Assembly: GCA_019417125.1 (NCBI GenBank)
Contig: DXVZ01000005.1
Span: 1 to 5,902 of the forward strand
Origin: Phascolarctobacterium sp.
GTDB taxonomy: Bacteria; Bacillota; Negativicutes; Acidaminococcales; Acidaminococcaceae
DNA length: 5,902 nucleotides
Direction: 5' to 3'
Positions within the stretch are counted from its first letter, which is position 1. Each line of letters begins with the position of its first letter. The notes under the pieces were generated by a model. The model searched no databases. It saw nothing but the letters and a program-made list of their open reading frames with translations, and was not told where the DNA came from. Of this stretch, positions 1-5,902 are shown piece after piece. The translations under genes were made by a program, and so were the position numbers.

Positions 1-50
1 GCATAAGGTTCAAAATTGCGTACCGTGCGGCGCAGCCATTCTTTATTCAT
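1..50 (-). CDS. hisC: Probable histidinol-phosphate aminotransferase, N-terminal 16 codons only
   Basis: Only the start of this gene is in the window; it runs off the left edge. It opens with ATG at 50-48 and reads MNKEWLRRTVRNFEPY, followed by a partial alanine codon. A start of the kind 'R..VRN..PY' is typical of HisC, the PLP-dependent enzyme that converts imidazole-acetol phosphate and glutamate to histidinol phosphate and 2-oxoglutarate. The start is supported by an AGGAGA site at 58-63, 7 nt upstream, which lies inside hisD. The gene overlaps the hisD stop by 8 bp in another frame, suggesting translational coupling. The position directly after hisD fits hisC in many Bacillota his operons. 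With so few residues the identity rests on context and a short motif, so another his gene cannot be fully excluded. Confidence 0.7.
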   Translation of the reverse strand, partial: MNKEWLRRTVRNFEPY

Positions 51-1335
51 GGTCAACTCTCCTTTTTACTGCCAGCCCGTGTGCTTCCAGCCCCTCCACA
101 TTAGCAAAGGCAATTACTTTTTGCGCTACGTTTTCAAACGCTTCTTTGCTGTATTGCAGCAGGCTGCTGCGTTTTATAAAATCGTAAACGCCAAGCGGCG
201 ATGAAAATGCCGCCGTACCCATCGTCGGCAGCGTATGGTTAGGCCCCGCAAAATAATCGCCAATTGGTTCCGGCGTATACGAGCCAATGAAAATAGCACC
301 GGCGTTAATGATGGAAGGCACATAGCTTTCAGCATTTTCAAAATCAATTTCCAAATGTTCAGGCGCAATAAGATTCATAATATCGACCGCCTGCCGTTTA
401 TCTTTAGTAATAAAAATTTTAGCGTAGTTTTCAATGGCAGGTGCGGCAATCTCGCGGCGCGAAAGCTCTGCCAGCTGGCGTTCTGCCTCCGCCTCTACCT
501 TTTTGGCAAATTCGCGGCAGGGCGTAACCAAAAATACAGCAGCGCGCGCGTCATGTTCTGCCTGCGCCAGTAAATCGGCAGCAACCCACACCGGGTTTGC
601 CGTATCATCCGCCAGCACGCCAACCTCGCTCGGCCCGGCAATCATATCAATGCCGACAGTGCCAAATACCAGGCGTTTTGCCATCGCAACATAGGCGTTG
701 CCAGGCCCGACGATTTTAAACACCGGCTCTATGGTTTCCGTGCCGAAAGCCGCAGCTGCAATGCCTTGCGCGCCGCCTACTTTATAAATTTCCGTCGCAC
801 CTGCAATATGCGCCGCCGCTAAAATATAAGGATTAACCGAACCGTCCTTCGCGGGCGGCGTAAACACGGCAATCGAAGGCACGCCAGCTACATGCGCCGG
901 TATAATATCCATAAACACCGTAGAAGGGTAAGCAGCCGTGCCGCCCGGCACATACACGCCAACACGCTGTATTGGCGTAATCTTTGCGCCCAACCGCACG
1001 CCGGGGCGGAAAGTATCAATCCAGGTTTCTTCCTTTTGGCGTTCGTGGTAAGTGCGGATATTTTCCGCCGCTTCCTGCAAAACAGCCATAAATTCCGGCC
1101 CTACTTTTTTAACGGCAGCGTCAATTTCTTTCTGTGTTACCAAAAGGTTGTCCAGTTTTACGCCGTCAAAGCGCTCGGTAAACTCGCGCACAGCAGCATC
1201 GCCGCGTTCCTGCACGGCTTGCAAAATATTCTCTACTGCTTCCCTTATGGCAGCGTTTTCCGACTGGCTGCGCTTGGTAATGCGGCGGATTTCCTTTAAA
1301 GTCAGCCCCTCATCAGGCACTTCAATCCATTCCAT
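43..1335 (-). CDS. hisD: Histidinol dehydrogenase
   Basis: The 430-residue product is the usual length for HisD. This cytoplasmic, zinc-dependent enzyme oxidises L-histidinol via histidinal to L-histidine, using two NAD+, as the last two steps of the pathway. Visible landmarks include VGVYVPGG (about 125-132), the nucleotide-binding region KVGGAQGIAA (185-194), VGPGNAYV (209-216) and the signature IAGPSEVGV (232-240). Expected zinc ligands are present as Q258, H261, D360 and H419, and the catalytic Glu-His pair as E326-H327 in APEHLE, all by family knowledge. No key residue is missing, so the enzyme should be active. The ATG at 1335-1333 follows an AGGAGG site (1343-1348) by 7 nt. It lies 15 bp after hisG, and its end overlaps the next gene, so it is an internal operon gene. 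Confidence 0.98.
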   Translation of the reverse strand: MEWIEVPDEGLTLKEIRRITKRSQSENAAIREAVENILQAVQERGDAAVREFTERFDGVKLDNLLVTQKEIDAAVKKVGPEFMAVLQEAAENIRTYHERQKEETWIDTFRPGVRLGAKITPIQRVGVYVPGGTAAYPSTVFMDIIPAHVAGVPSIAVFTPPAKDGSVNPYILAAAHIAGATEIYKVGGAQGIAAAAFGTETIEPVFKIVGPGNAYVAMAKRLVFGTVGIDMIAGPSEVGVLADDTANPVWVAADLLAQAEHDARAAVFLVTPCREFAKKVEAEAERQLAELSRREIAAPAIENYAKIFITKDKRQAVDIMNLIAPEHLEIDFENAESYVPSIINAGAIFIGSYTPEPIGDYFAGPNHTLPTMGTAAFSSPLGVYDFIKRSSLLQYSKEAFENVAQKVIAFANVEGLEAHGLAVKRRVDHE

Positions 1336-1350
1336 AATTTAGCCTCCTCG

Positions 1351-1986
1351 TTAAGCTTCCAAATCTTTATCCTTAATAATCTCCACCAAACGGCAGATTT
1401 CGTCATATTTTATTTTAAACGATACCGGGTTACAAATCATGCGCGCGCTGAAATCCATAAAATAATCCAGTACCTCCAGCCCGTTGGCGCGCAGTGTGTT
1501 GCCGGTTTCCACAATATCAACTATTACATCCGACAGCCCTACCAGCGGCGCCAGCTCCACCGAGCCGTTCAGTTTGATAATATCCACGCTGTGGTGGTTT
1601 TCTTCAAAATATTTGCGCGCAATGTGCGGATATTTGGTGCCGACGGTAATGCGCCCTGACATATCAATCTTTTTACCGGCAATACCGGCTACAGCCATCC
1701 GGCAGCGCCCAATGCCGAGATCCAAAATTTCATACACGTCCGCACCGGCGGCTTCTTCTATCAGAACGTCCTCACCGACGATGCCAATATCGGCAGCGCC
1801 GCGCTCCACATAAACGGCAACGTCCGGCGACTTAACCAGCGTAATTTTTATACTGCCGCCTGCATCCTCAAAAATTAGCTTGCGGCTGTCATCTGTGTAT
1901 GACGGAAAATTATAACCGTTAGCCTGCAAATACTTCATTACGGCTTTATGAATGCGCCCTTTTGCCAGCGCTATATGCACAGCCAT
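1351..1986 (-). CDS. hisG: ATP phosphoribosyltransferase, short-form catalytic subunit
   Basis: HisG joins ATP and PRPP to give phosphoribosyl-ATP, the committed and feedback-controlled step of histidine synthesis. At 211 residues this is the short form, which lacks the C-terminal histidine-binding regulatory domain of the long form (about 300 residues) and needs HisZ as partner. The start MAVHIALAKGRI fits the family, as do DIGIVGEDVL (66-75) and the motif LNGSVELAPLVG (139-150). The PRPP-binding loop is DIVETGNTLRANGL (157-170). The ATG at 1986 comes only 1 bp after the hisZ stop codon. A purine-rich AGGGGG lies 7 nt upstream and overlaps the last hisZ codons, so the two subunits are probably translationally coupled, which would suit a fixed-ratio complex. 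Confidence 0.98.
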   Translation of the reverse strand: MAVHIALAKGRIHKAVMKYLQANGYNFPSYTDDSRKLIFEDAGGSIKITLVKSPDVAVYVERGAADIGIVGEDVLIEEAAGADVYEILDLGIGRCRMAVAGIAGKKIDMSGRITVGTKYPHIARKYFEENHHSVDIIKLNGSVELAPLVGLSDVIVDIVETGNTLRANGLEVLDYFMDFSARMICNPVSFKIKYDEICRLVEIIKDKDLEA

Positions 1987-1987
1987 T

Positions 1988-3205
1988 TTACAGCCCCCTC
2001 ATCGCTTTTTCCAGCTCATCCGCCATTACCGGCTGCCCGTCCCTGTAATAAGTGCCGCCGCGGTACTCCGCCTGAATGCTGTAATCGCAGCTGTCCAAAA
2101 AGGTCGGTTCCGGGTATGCCGCCACACGAAAACCGCGCGCACGCCAACGCATTAAATCGCTGATAATCATTTTATCAGGCTGCTGATAAGAAACAGCCAG
2201 CTGAAACGACGGCTCCGTGCGCGACAGCAGCCCCTCGCGGCTCATAAATTCGTACAGCAAGTTAATATTCATGCCAAATCCGCAGGCAGGCCTGTCCACG
2301 CCAAACTGTGCCGAAAGCCCGTCATAGCGCCCGCCGTCGATAACATCATACAAAGCCCCGTCTACATACACCTTAAACACCATATCCGTGTAATATCCAA
2401 GGCGGCTGGCAAAGCCAAAATCAAGCTGTACCTTGTCTGCGTAGCCGGCATATAACAGGTAATCGTAAATTTTTTCCAGCCGCGCCAGCGTGTTAGCCAT
2501 GGCATCATTAATATAATATTCTTTCGCCTTGCCCAAAGTCTGTGCGTAAGAACCAAACAGCACCGGCAGCGCAGCCAGCGCCCTGCGAGCATTATCCGCC
2601 AGCGGCAGGCCATCAACATAACGCCGCAGCGCCACCAAATTGCGTTCTGCCAAATAGCGGCGCAGTGTGTTTTTCTGCTCCTCATCAAGCGGCAAAGCGT
2701 TAAACAGTGCCTGCGTATAAGCGGCAGTGCCGATGTCGATGCGGATATTTTCCACACCGACGGCCTTCAAAATCTCCGCCGCCATAATAATGACCTCGCC
2801 GTCACATTCGGGGCTTGGGTCGCCCAATATCTCAATGCCGCCCTGCAAAAAATCTTTGCCGTAAGTACTGCGTCCGTAATATTCCCTAAAAACGGTGCTA
2901 ACATAGCCAAACTTTAAAAGCTGGTTAGGCTGAGGAAATTCACGCGCCGCAGTTTCTACCAGCGGCAGGGTAACGTCCGGCCTTAACACCAGCACGCGCC
3001 CGTCCGTATCTATCGTTTTCACCATTTGCTTGCGCATTTCCGGAAAAATTTTGCGGTAAACGTCATAATCCTCAAAGCTCGGCGTTTCTACAATTTTACA
3101 GCCGTGGTTCATAAATACCGCAATTATCTTTTCCTGAATCAAATCATAATTGCGCATTTCATCATGGTGAAGCATCTTAACCCCATCCAATGTCTTGGGA
3201 TTCAT
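1988..3205 (-). CDS. hisZ: ATP phosphoribosyltransferase regulatory subunit
   Basis: HisZ is a paralogue of the histidyl-tRNA synthetase catalytic core. It has no known charging role in this setting and instead activates short-form HisG and carries its histidine feedback. I take ATG 3205-3203 as the start, giving 405 residues, because a strong AGGAGG (3214-3219) sits 8 nt upstream. HisRS-like landmarks are LRPDVTLP (74-81), a motif 2 region FREYYGRSTYGKDFLQGG (106-123), RLGYYTDMVF (268-277) and GGRYDGL (291-297). Motif 3 reads GFGMNINLL (309-317), without the Glu-Arg pair expected of an active synthetase, and there is no full anticodon-binding domain. Together with the immediate hisG neighbour this separates it from HisS. 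It is the first gene of the operon, behind the promoter at 3284-3312. Confidence 0.96.
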   Translation of the reverse strand: MNPKTLDGVKMLHHDEMRNYDLIQEKIIAVFMNHGCKIVETPSFEDYDVYRKIFPEMRKQMVKTIDTDGRVLVLRPDVTLPLVETAAREFPQPNQLLKFGYVSTVFREYYGRSTYGKDFLQGGIEILGDPSPECDGEVIIMAAEILKAVGVENIRIDIGTAAYTQALFNALPLDEEQKNTLRRYLAERNLVALRRYVDGLPLADNARRALAALPVLFGSYAQTLGKAKEYYINDAMANTLARLEKIYDYLLYAGYADKVQLDFGFASRLGYYTDMVFKVYVDGALYDVIDGGRYDGLSAQFGVDRPACGFGMNINLLYEFMSREGLLSRTEPSFQLAVSYQQPDKMIISDLMRWRARGFRVAAYPEPTFLDSCDYSIQAEYRGGTYYRDGQPVMADELEKAMRGL

Positions 3206-3213
3206 TCTATGCC

Positions 3214-3219
3214 CCTCCT
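3214..3219 (-). promoter_or_regulatory. Ribosome binding site deciding the hisZ start
   Basis: AGGAGG, within a longer GGAGGAGGGG run, stands 8 nt before ATG 3205. A TTG at 3223-3221 is in frame and would add six residues, but it lies at the upstream edge of this site and has no site of its own. The site therefore favours the ATG. Confidence 0.85.
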
Positions 3220-3233
3220 CCAACAGATTTTCT

Positions 3234-3275
3234 ACGCAGCTTTTTCTTTAGTACGGTAAATTATTAAAGCTGCGT
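3234..3275 (-). repeat. Perfect 10-bp inverted repeat in the his operon leader
   Basis: On the plus strand the arms are ACGCAGCTTT (3234-3243) and AAAGCTGCGT (3266-3275), fully complementary, with a 22-nt spacer. On the minus strand the first arm begins about at the predicted transcript start, so the RNA would open with a hairpin. The spacer can add a small TTTA/TAAA stem. No T-run follows, so it is not an intrinsic terminator. The arms are 32 bp apart, about three DNA turns, so a protein-binding operator is an alternative to an RNA structure. The repeat is directly seen; its role is inferred. Confidence 0.7.
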
Positions 3276-3283
3276 TGTGGTAA

Positions 3284-3312
3284 ATTATATCACAATAATG
3301 CTTAAATAAAAA
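3284..3312 (-). promoter_or_regulatory. Extended -10 promoter of the his operon
   Basis: A perfect TATAAT -10 box at 3284-3289 is preceded by TG with one base between (TG at 3291-3292), the extended -10 form. At 17 bp upstream the -35 hexamer is a weak TTTTTA (3307-3312), so the promoter probably depends on the extended -10. Transcription would begin near 3277, giving a leader of about 72 nt before the hisZ ATG. It is the only convincing promoter found between the tRNA terminator and hisZ. Confidence 0.75.
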
Positions 3313-3339
3313 GCCTTTCCGCAAAAATTTTTACTTTTC

Positions 3340-3391
3340 TTTACGCAGTGGCGGATATTATTAACTTTGCTTTAATCCGTGCTGCCGCAAA
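3340..3391. repeat. Imperfect inverted repeat between tRNA terminator and his promoter
   Basis: The plus-strand left arm TTTACGCAGTGGCGGAT (3340-3356) pairs with the right arm ATCCGTGCTGCCGCAAA (3375-3391), with a one-base gap and a few mismatches. The best paired blocks are CGGAT/ATCCG, CAG/CTG and TTT/AAA, and TTAA/TTAA can extend the stem inwards. Neither strand shows a T-run after the stem. It lies about 28 bp upstream of the his -35 box. It could be an operator, a decayed terminator or a small interspersed repeat; the sequence alone does not decide. Confidence 0.45.
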
Positions 3392-3432
3392 TTAAGCTGC
3401 CTCAAAAATTAACTTATGTTTAATTGCAACGT

Positions 3433-3471
3433 AAAAACAAAAACGGACTTTGAGAAATTCCCAAAATCCGT
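3433..3471 (-). terminator. Intrinsic terminator after tRNA-Ser
   Basis: On the minus strand a 13-bp stem, ACGGATTTTGGGA against TCTCAAAGTCCGT with two G-U pairs, closes a 3-nt ATT loop. It is followed by TTTT, G and TTTTT. The stem begins 10 nt after the encoded CCA, so it ends the tRNA transcript and any readthrough from tadA. It also insulates the his operon from upstream transcription. Confidence 0.92.
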
Positions 3472-3480
3472 GAACAATCA

Positions 3481-3568
<88 letters not shown>

Positions 3569-3587
3569 ATATTAAGTTGTCAGCTGT

Positions 3588-3608
3588 TTGCCAACATCGC
3601 TATGGCAA
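3588..3608 (-). repeat. Small hairpin in the tRNA-Ser 5' leader
   Basis: TTGCCA (3588-3593) and TGGCAA (3603-3608) are exact inverted repeats around a 9-nt loop. They lie between the predicted transcript start and the mature tRNA 5' end. It may be chance, or a structure in the precursor removed by RNase P. The same TTGGCAAA word recurs on the minus strand over the -35 box of the tRNA promoter. Confidence 0.4.
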
Positions 3609-3619
3609 GCGCTTTTATT

Positions 3620-3648
3620 ATTATACTATTTTATTTTCGTTTTGCCAA
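3620..3648 (-). promoter_or_regulatory. Promoter of tRNA-Ser
   Basis: On the minus strand TTGGCA (3648-3643) and TATAAT (3625-3620) are separated by exactly 17 bp of AT-rich DNA, one base from the sigma-70/sigma-A consensus. Predicted start is near 3613, about 45 nt before the mature tRNA. The -35 box begins 11 bp after the tadA stop codon. Such a strong promoter fits a stable RNA gene. Confidence 0.88.
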
Positions 3649-3659
3649 GAGGGCTGAAA

Positions 3660-4145
3660 TCAGTTTTCTGCTTTCTGCGCTTTGTTTTCCTCGCGGCGCT
3701 TTTTAAAAAAGTCTTTTATAACCGCTGCGCATTCTTCCTCACACACACCGCTGGTTACTTCTACGGTATGGTTAAGGTTAGGGTTGCTGACGACGTTAAA
3801 AATTGATTCCGCCGCGCCTGCTTTAATATCCGGGCAGCCGTAAACAAGGCGCTTAATGCGGCTGTTAACAATTGCCCCCGCACACATCGGGCATGGTTCT
3901 ACTGTTACATACAGCGTGGCATCGCTTAACCGCCAGCGTTCCAACAGCGCGCAGGCTTCTATAATTGTAATCATTTCGGCATGAGCCGTTGCGTCATGCC
4001 AGGTTTCGCGCATATTGTGCGCCGCCGATATTACCTCGCCGCCTGCCACCAGCACTGCGCCGATAGGTATTTCGCCGCGTGCAGCTGCTTTTTTCGCTTT
4101 TTCTATGGCAAGCTGCATATAATATTCGTCAGTTTTCGCCTGCAT
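3660..4145 (-). CDS. tadA: tRNA-specific adenosine deaminase
   Basis: TadA deaminates A34 to inosine in tRNA-Arg(ACG), which lets one tRNA read several arginine codons; it is normally essential and acts as a cytoplasmic homodimer. The product has 161 residues, a typical length. The zinc and catalytic motif HAE is at 55-57 (H55 ligand, E57 proton shuttle), and PCPMCAGA at 84-91 supplies C85 and C88. AHNMRETWHDATAHAEM (42-58) and WRL...TLYVTVEPC (71-85) are characteristic of TadA rather than of guanine or cytosine deaminases. I choose ATG 4145-4143 because AGGAGG (4155-4160) lies 9 nt upstream; an in-frame TTG at 4151 would be only 3 nt from it. The start overlaps the upstream ABC-F gene by 17 bp. 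The last dozen residues are charged and probably disordered. Confidence 0.96.
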   Translation of the reverse strand: MQAKTDEYYMQLAIEKAKKAAARGEIPIGAVLVAGGEVISAAHNMRETWHDATAHAEMITIIEACALLERWRLSDATLYVTVEPCPMCAGAIVNSRIKRLVYGCPDIKAGAAESIFNVVSNPNLNHTVEVTSGVCEEECAAVIKDFFKKRREENKAQKAEN

Positions 4146-5902
4146 TGTCAAGTTCCTCCTGTGCCTGCATTAGTTCTTCCCAGTGCAGCATTAAGCGGTC
4201 AATCTCCGCCTGCATGGCTTCGTGCTCTGCCGCTATTTTTTTGCTGTGTGCCAAATCAACGTGGTTAGCTGGGTCTGCCATCTGTTTTTCCAATACGCCC
4301 AGCATGGCTTCTTGCTCGCGGATGCTGAGTTCCACCTTTTGCAGCTGCTTTGCCAAATCTTCAGGGCTGTAACGGCGCTGCGCTTTAGCTTTTTTGCCCT
4401 GCTGCGATGCTGGTTTTTGTTCTGTTTTTACTTTTGCTTCAGCTGCTTTTTTAGGCGCTTCTGACTTAGCTGGCATGGCTGCCCTGCGTTTTTCCTTTTC
4501 GGCAAGATAGTATTCATAATCACCCTTGTAATCCTGCAAGGTATGGTTTTCTATCTCCCAAATGCGCCCGGCGATTTCGCCGATAAAATAACGGTCGTGG
4601 CTGACAACTAAAAGCGTACCGTCAAAGGCTTCCAGCGCGGCTTCCAGTGTTTCGCGCGCTAAAATATCCAGGTGGTTGGTAGGTTCGTCCAAAATCAAAA
4701 AATTTGCTCCGTCCAGCACCAGCTTAAGCAGTACCAAACGCGCTTTTTGCCCGCCGGAAAGCGTACCGATTTCTTTAAAAACCTCATCGCCATGGAACAG
4801 CATACCTCCTAAAAGCGAACGCGCTTGCCCATCGTCCATACCGTACTCCGTCAAAAAATTATCCAACACAGTTTGGCTTTCGTCAAGGCGCTCATAACTT
4901 TGAGAAAAATATCCTACTTTAACACGGTTGCCGGTCTGCGCTTTGCCTTTAAGCGGCGCAATTTCGCCCAGCACGGTTTTTAACAGCGTCGATTTGCCGC
5001 TGCCGTTAGGACCGATTAACGCCGCTTTTTCGCCGCGGCGCAGCACCAAGTTAATATCCTTAACCAATACGTTATCTTTATAACCTACGGTTAAATCTTC
5101 CAGTATCAGCACGCGCTCAGCGGATTCCGGCGCAGGCGGCAGTTTCAGTTCAAACTCCTCGTTATGCACCGGCGCTTCAATTCGTTCCAGTCTGTCAAGC
5201 TGCGATTGGCGCCCGCGCGCCATTTTGCTTTTAATGCCGGCTTTAAAACGGCGGATATACGCTTCCGTCCTGGCAATATAGTCCTGCTGCGCAGCGTAAG
5301 CGGCTTCCAGCGTCGCTGTTTGTATTTCCTTCTGCACCATATATTTGGTGTAATTACCTTTAAAGGACTGCAAATGCCCGCCTTCCATCTCCAAAATGCG
5401 GGTGGCTACATTATCTAAAAACTTTCTGTCGTGGCTGACGATTAACAGCCCGCCCTTAAAATCCTGCAAATATTTTTCCAGCCATTCCGTCATGCGGATA
5501 TCAAGATGGTTGGTAGGTTCGTCCAATATCAAAAAGTCCGGGCTTTTTACCAGTGCCGCTGCCAGCAGAATTCGTGTTTTTTGCCCGCCGGAAAAATTCT
5601 GCACTGGCTTTTCCCATTCTTCTTCGGCGAAACCCAGCCCGTTCAAAACAATTTTAATGCGTGTTTCGTAGTTATAGCCGTCGATGTATTCATAACGGCG
5701 TGTAACGGAAGCATATTCCTCCAGCGCCGCGTCCAGTTCCGCGCCCGGCTTTAAATCCGCTGCTTTTACCTCTAAGTTTTGCAGGCGGCTGCGCAGTTCC
5801 GGCACTTCCGGGCAGGAATTCATCATAAATTGCCACAGGCTGCCGCTGCCCATATTGCCAAAGCCCTGTTCCACATAACCGACGCGCGTGCCTGTCTCAA
5901 AA
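4129..5902 (-). CDS. ABC-F family ATPase (YdiF/Uup-like), N-terminus outside window
   Basis: The reading frame is open to the right edge, so the gene is cut at its 5' end; 590 residues are visible. It starts at the Q-loop of the first ABC domain (GYVEQ, 8-12); by family comparison about 75-80 residues with the first Walker A are missing. Visible motifs are signature FSGGQ (103-107), Walker B LILDEP (124-129) and SHDR (156-159). An arginine/lysine-rich inter-domain linker follows (about 180-250), in the place of the P-site tRNA-interaction motif. The second domain has Walker A GPNGSGKST (297-305), Q-loop GYFSQ (330-334), signature LSGGQ (381-385), Walker B (402-407) and SHDR (434-437). There are no membrane segments, so it is not a transporter. 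A Lys/Ala/Gln-rich stretch (about 469-509) leads to a C-terminal coiled coil (about 513-584), as in YdiF and Uup. These proteins act on ribosomes; its exact role, including any antibiotic protection, cannot be told from sequence. Confidence 0.94.
   Translation of the reverse strand, partial: FETGTRVGYVEQGFGNMGSGSLWQFMMNSCPEVPELRSRLQNLEVKAADLKPGAELDAALEEYASVTRRYEYIDGYNYETRIKIVLNGLGFAEEEWEKPVQNFSGGQKTRILLAAALVKSPDFLILDEPTNHLDIRMTEWLEKYLQDFKGGLLIVSHDRKFLDNVATRILEMEGGHLQSFKGNYTKYMVQKEIQTATLEAAYAAQQDYIARTEAYIRRFKAGIKSKMARGRQSQLDRLERIEAPVHNEEFELKLPPAPESAERVLILEDLTVGYKDNVLVKDINLVLRRGEKAALIGPNGSGKSTLLKTVLGEIAPLKGKAQTGNRVKVGYFSQSYERLDESQTVLDNFLTEYGMDDGQARSLLGGMLFHGDEVFKEIGTLSGGQKARLVLLKLVLDGANFLILDEPTNHLDILARETLEAALEAFDGTLLVVSHDRYFIGEIAGRIWEIENHTLQDYKGDYEYYLAEKEKRRAAMPAKSEAPKKAAEAKVKTEQKPASQQGKKAKAQRRYSPEDLAKQLQKVELSIREQEAMLGVLEKQMADPANHVDLAHSKKIAAEHEAMQAEIDRLMLHWEELMQAQEELDNAGEN
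4155..4160 (-). promoter_or_regulatory. Ribosome binding site deciding the tadA start
   Basis: AGGAGG lies within the last codons of the ABC-F gene, 9 nt before ATG 4145. It makes the ATG a better start than the in-frame TTG at 4151 and implies that ribosomes finishing the upstream gene pass directly over the tadA start. Confidence 0.85.

Noticed and set aside
892..1342. Plus-strand open frames opposite hisD
   Set aside because: They lie antisense to a gene with complete family motifs, show no recognisable domain and have no convincing ribosome binding sites.
1988..3205. Histidyl-tRNA synthetase (hisS) instead of hisZ
   Set aside because: Motif 3 lacks the Glu-Arg pair, a full anticodon-binding domain is missing, and the gene abuts a short-form hisG.
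3206..3223. TTG at 3223 as the hisZ start, giving 411 residues
   Set aside because: The TTG sits at the upstream edge of the AGGAGG site used by ATG 3205 and has no upstream site of its own.
3224..3480. CRISPR array, insertion element or small protein gene in the intergenic stretch
   Set aside because: There are no regularly spaced direct repeats, transposase traces or target duplications, and no open frame with a ribosome binding site; only the terminator, repeats and promoter are supported.
3588..3608. TTGCCA/TGGCAA hairpin as a terminator for tadA
   Set aside because: On the minus strand no T-run follows. The AT-rich tail exists only on the plus strand, where there is no gene to terminate.
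4146..4151. TTG at 4151 as the tadA start, giving 163 residues
   Set aside because: It is only 3 nt from AGGAGG, too close, while ATG 4145 has a 9-nt spacing.
3981..4464. Plus-strand open frames opposite tadA and the ABC-F 3' end
   Set aside because: They are rich in Cys, Ser and Phe as expected from reading the reverse of a Lys/Ala/Glu-rich gene, so they are shadows.

Overview
The window is an ordinary-looking chromosomal segment in which every supported gene is read from the minus strand. Transcription therefore runs from the right edge to the left. The organism is most likely a Bacillota-type bacterium. The evidence is a short-form HisG paired with HisZ, strong AGGAGG ribosome binding sites, a tRNA-Ser gene with encoded CCA next to tadA, and tightly packed or overlapping genes. 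The moderate GC content and the hisZ-hisG-hisD-hisC order would suit Negativicutes, but that finer placement is only an impression.

Right part (3660-5902): the window opens inside a gene for an ABC-F ATPase, a soluble ribosome-associated protein with two ABC domains. Its N-terminus, including the first Walker A, lies beyond the right edge. The gene overlaps by 17 bp the start of tadA, the tRNA adenosine deaminase that makes the wobble inosine in tRNA-Arg(ACG). The ribosome binding site of tadA lies inside the end of the ABC-F gene, so the two genes form a translation-related pair.

Middle part (3206-3659): a tRNA-Ser gene with anticodon CGA (3481-3568) has its own near-consensus promoter (TTGGCA, 17 bp, TATAAT). 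It ends at a clear intrinsic terminator at 3433-3471. A non-coding, AT-rich stretch follows with an imperfect inverted repeat at 3340-3391. After it come an extended -10 promoter and a short leader carrying a perfect 10-bp inverted repeat, which lead into the histidine operon.

Left part (1-3205): the histidine biosynthesis genes run hisZ, hisG, hisD and then the first 16 codons of a gene that looks like hisC. HisZ and HisG together form the ATP phosphoribosyltransferase of the first step, HisD carries out the last two oxidations, and HisC would supply the transamination. Gaps are 1 bp (hisZ-hisG), 15 bp (hisG-hisD) and an 8-bp overlap (hisD-hisC), so this is one operon.

I did not find a new biological system here. 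The points most worth a second look are the structured DNA between the tRNA terminator and hisZ, and the absence of a T-box or leader peptide ahead of this his operon.
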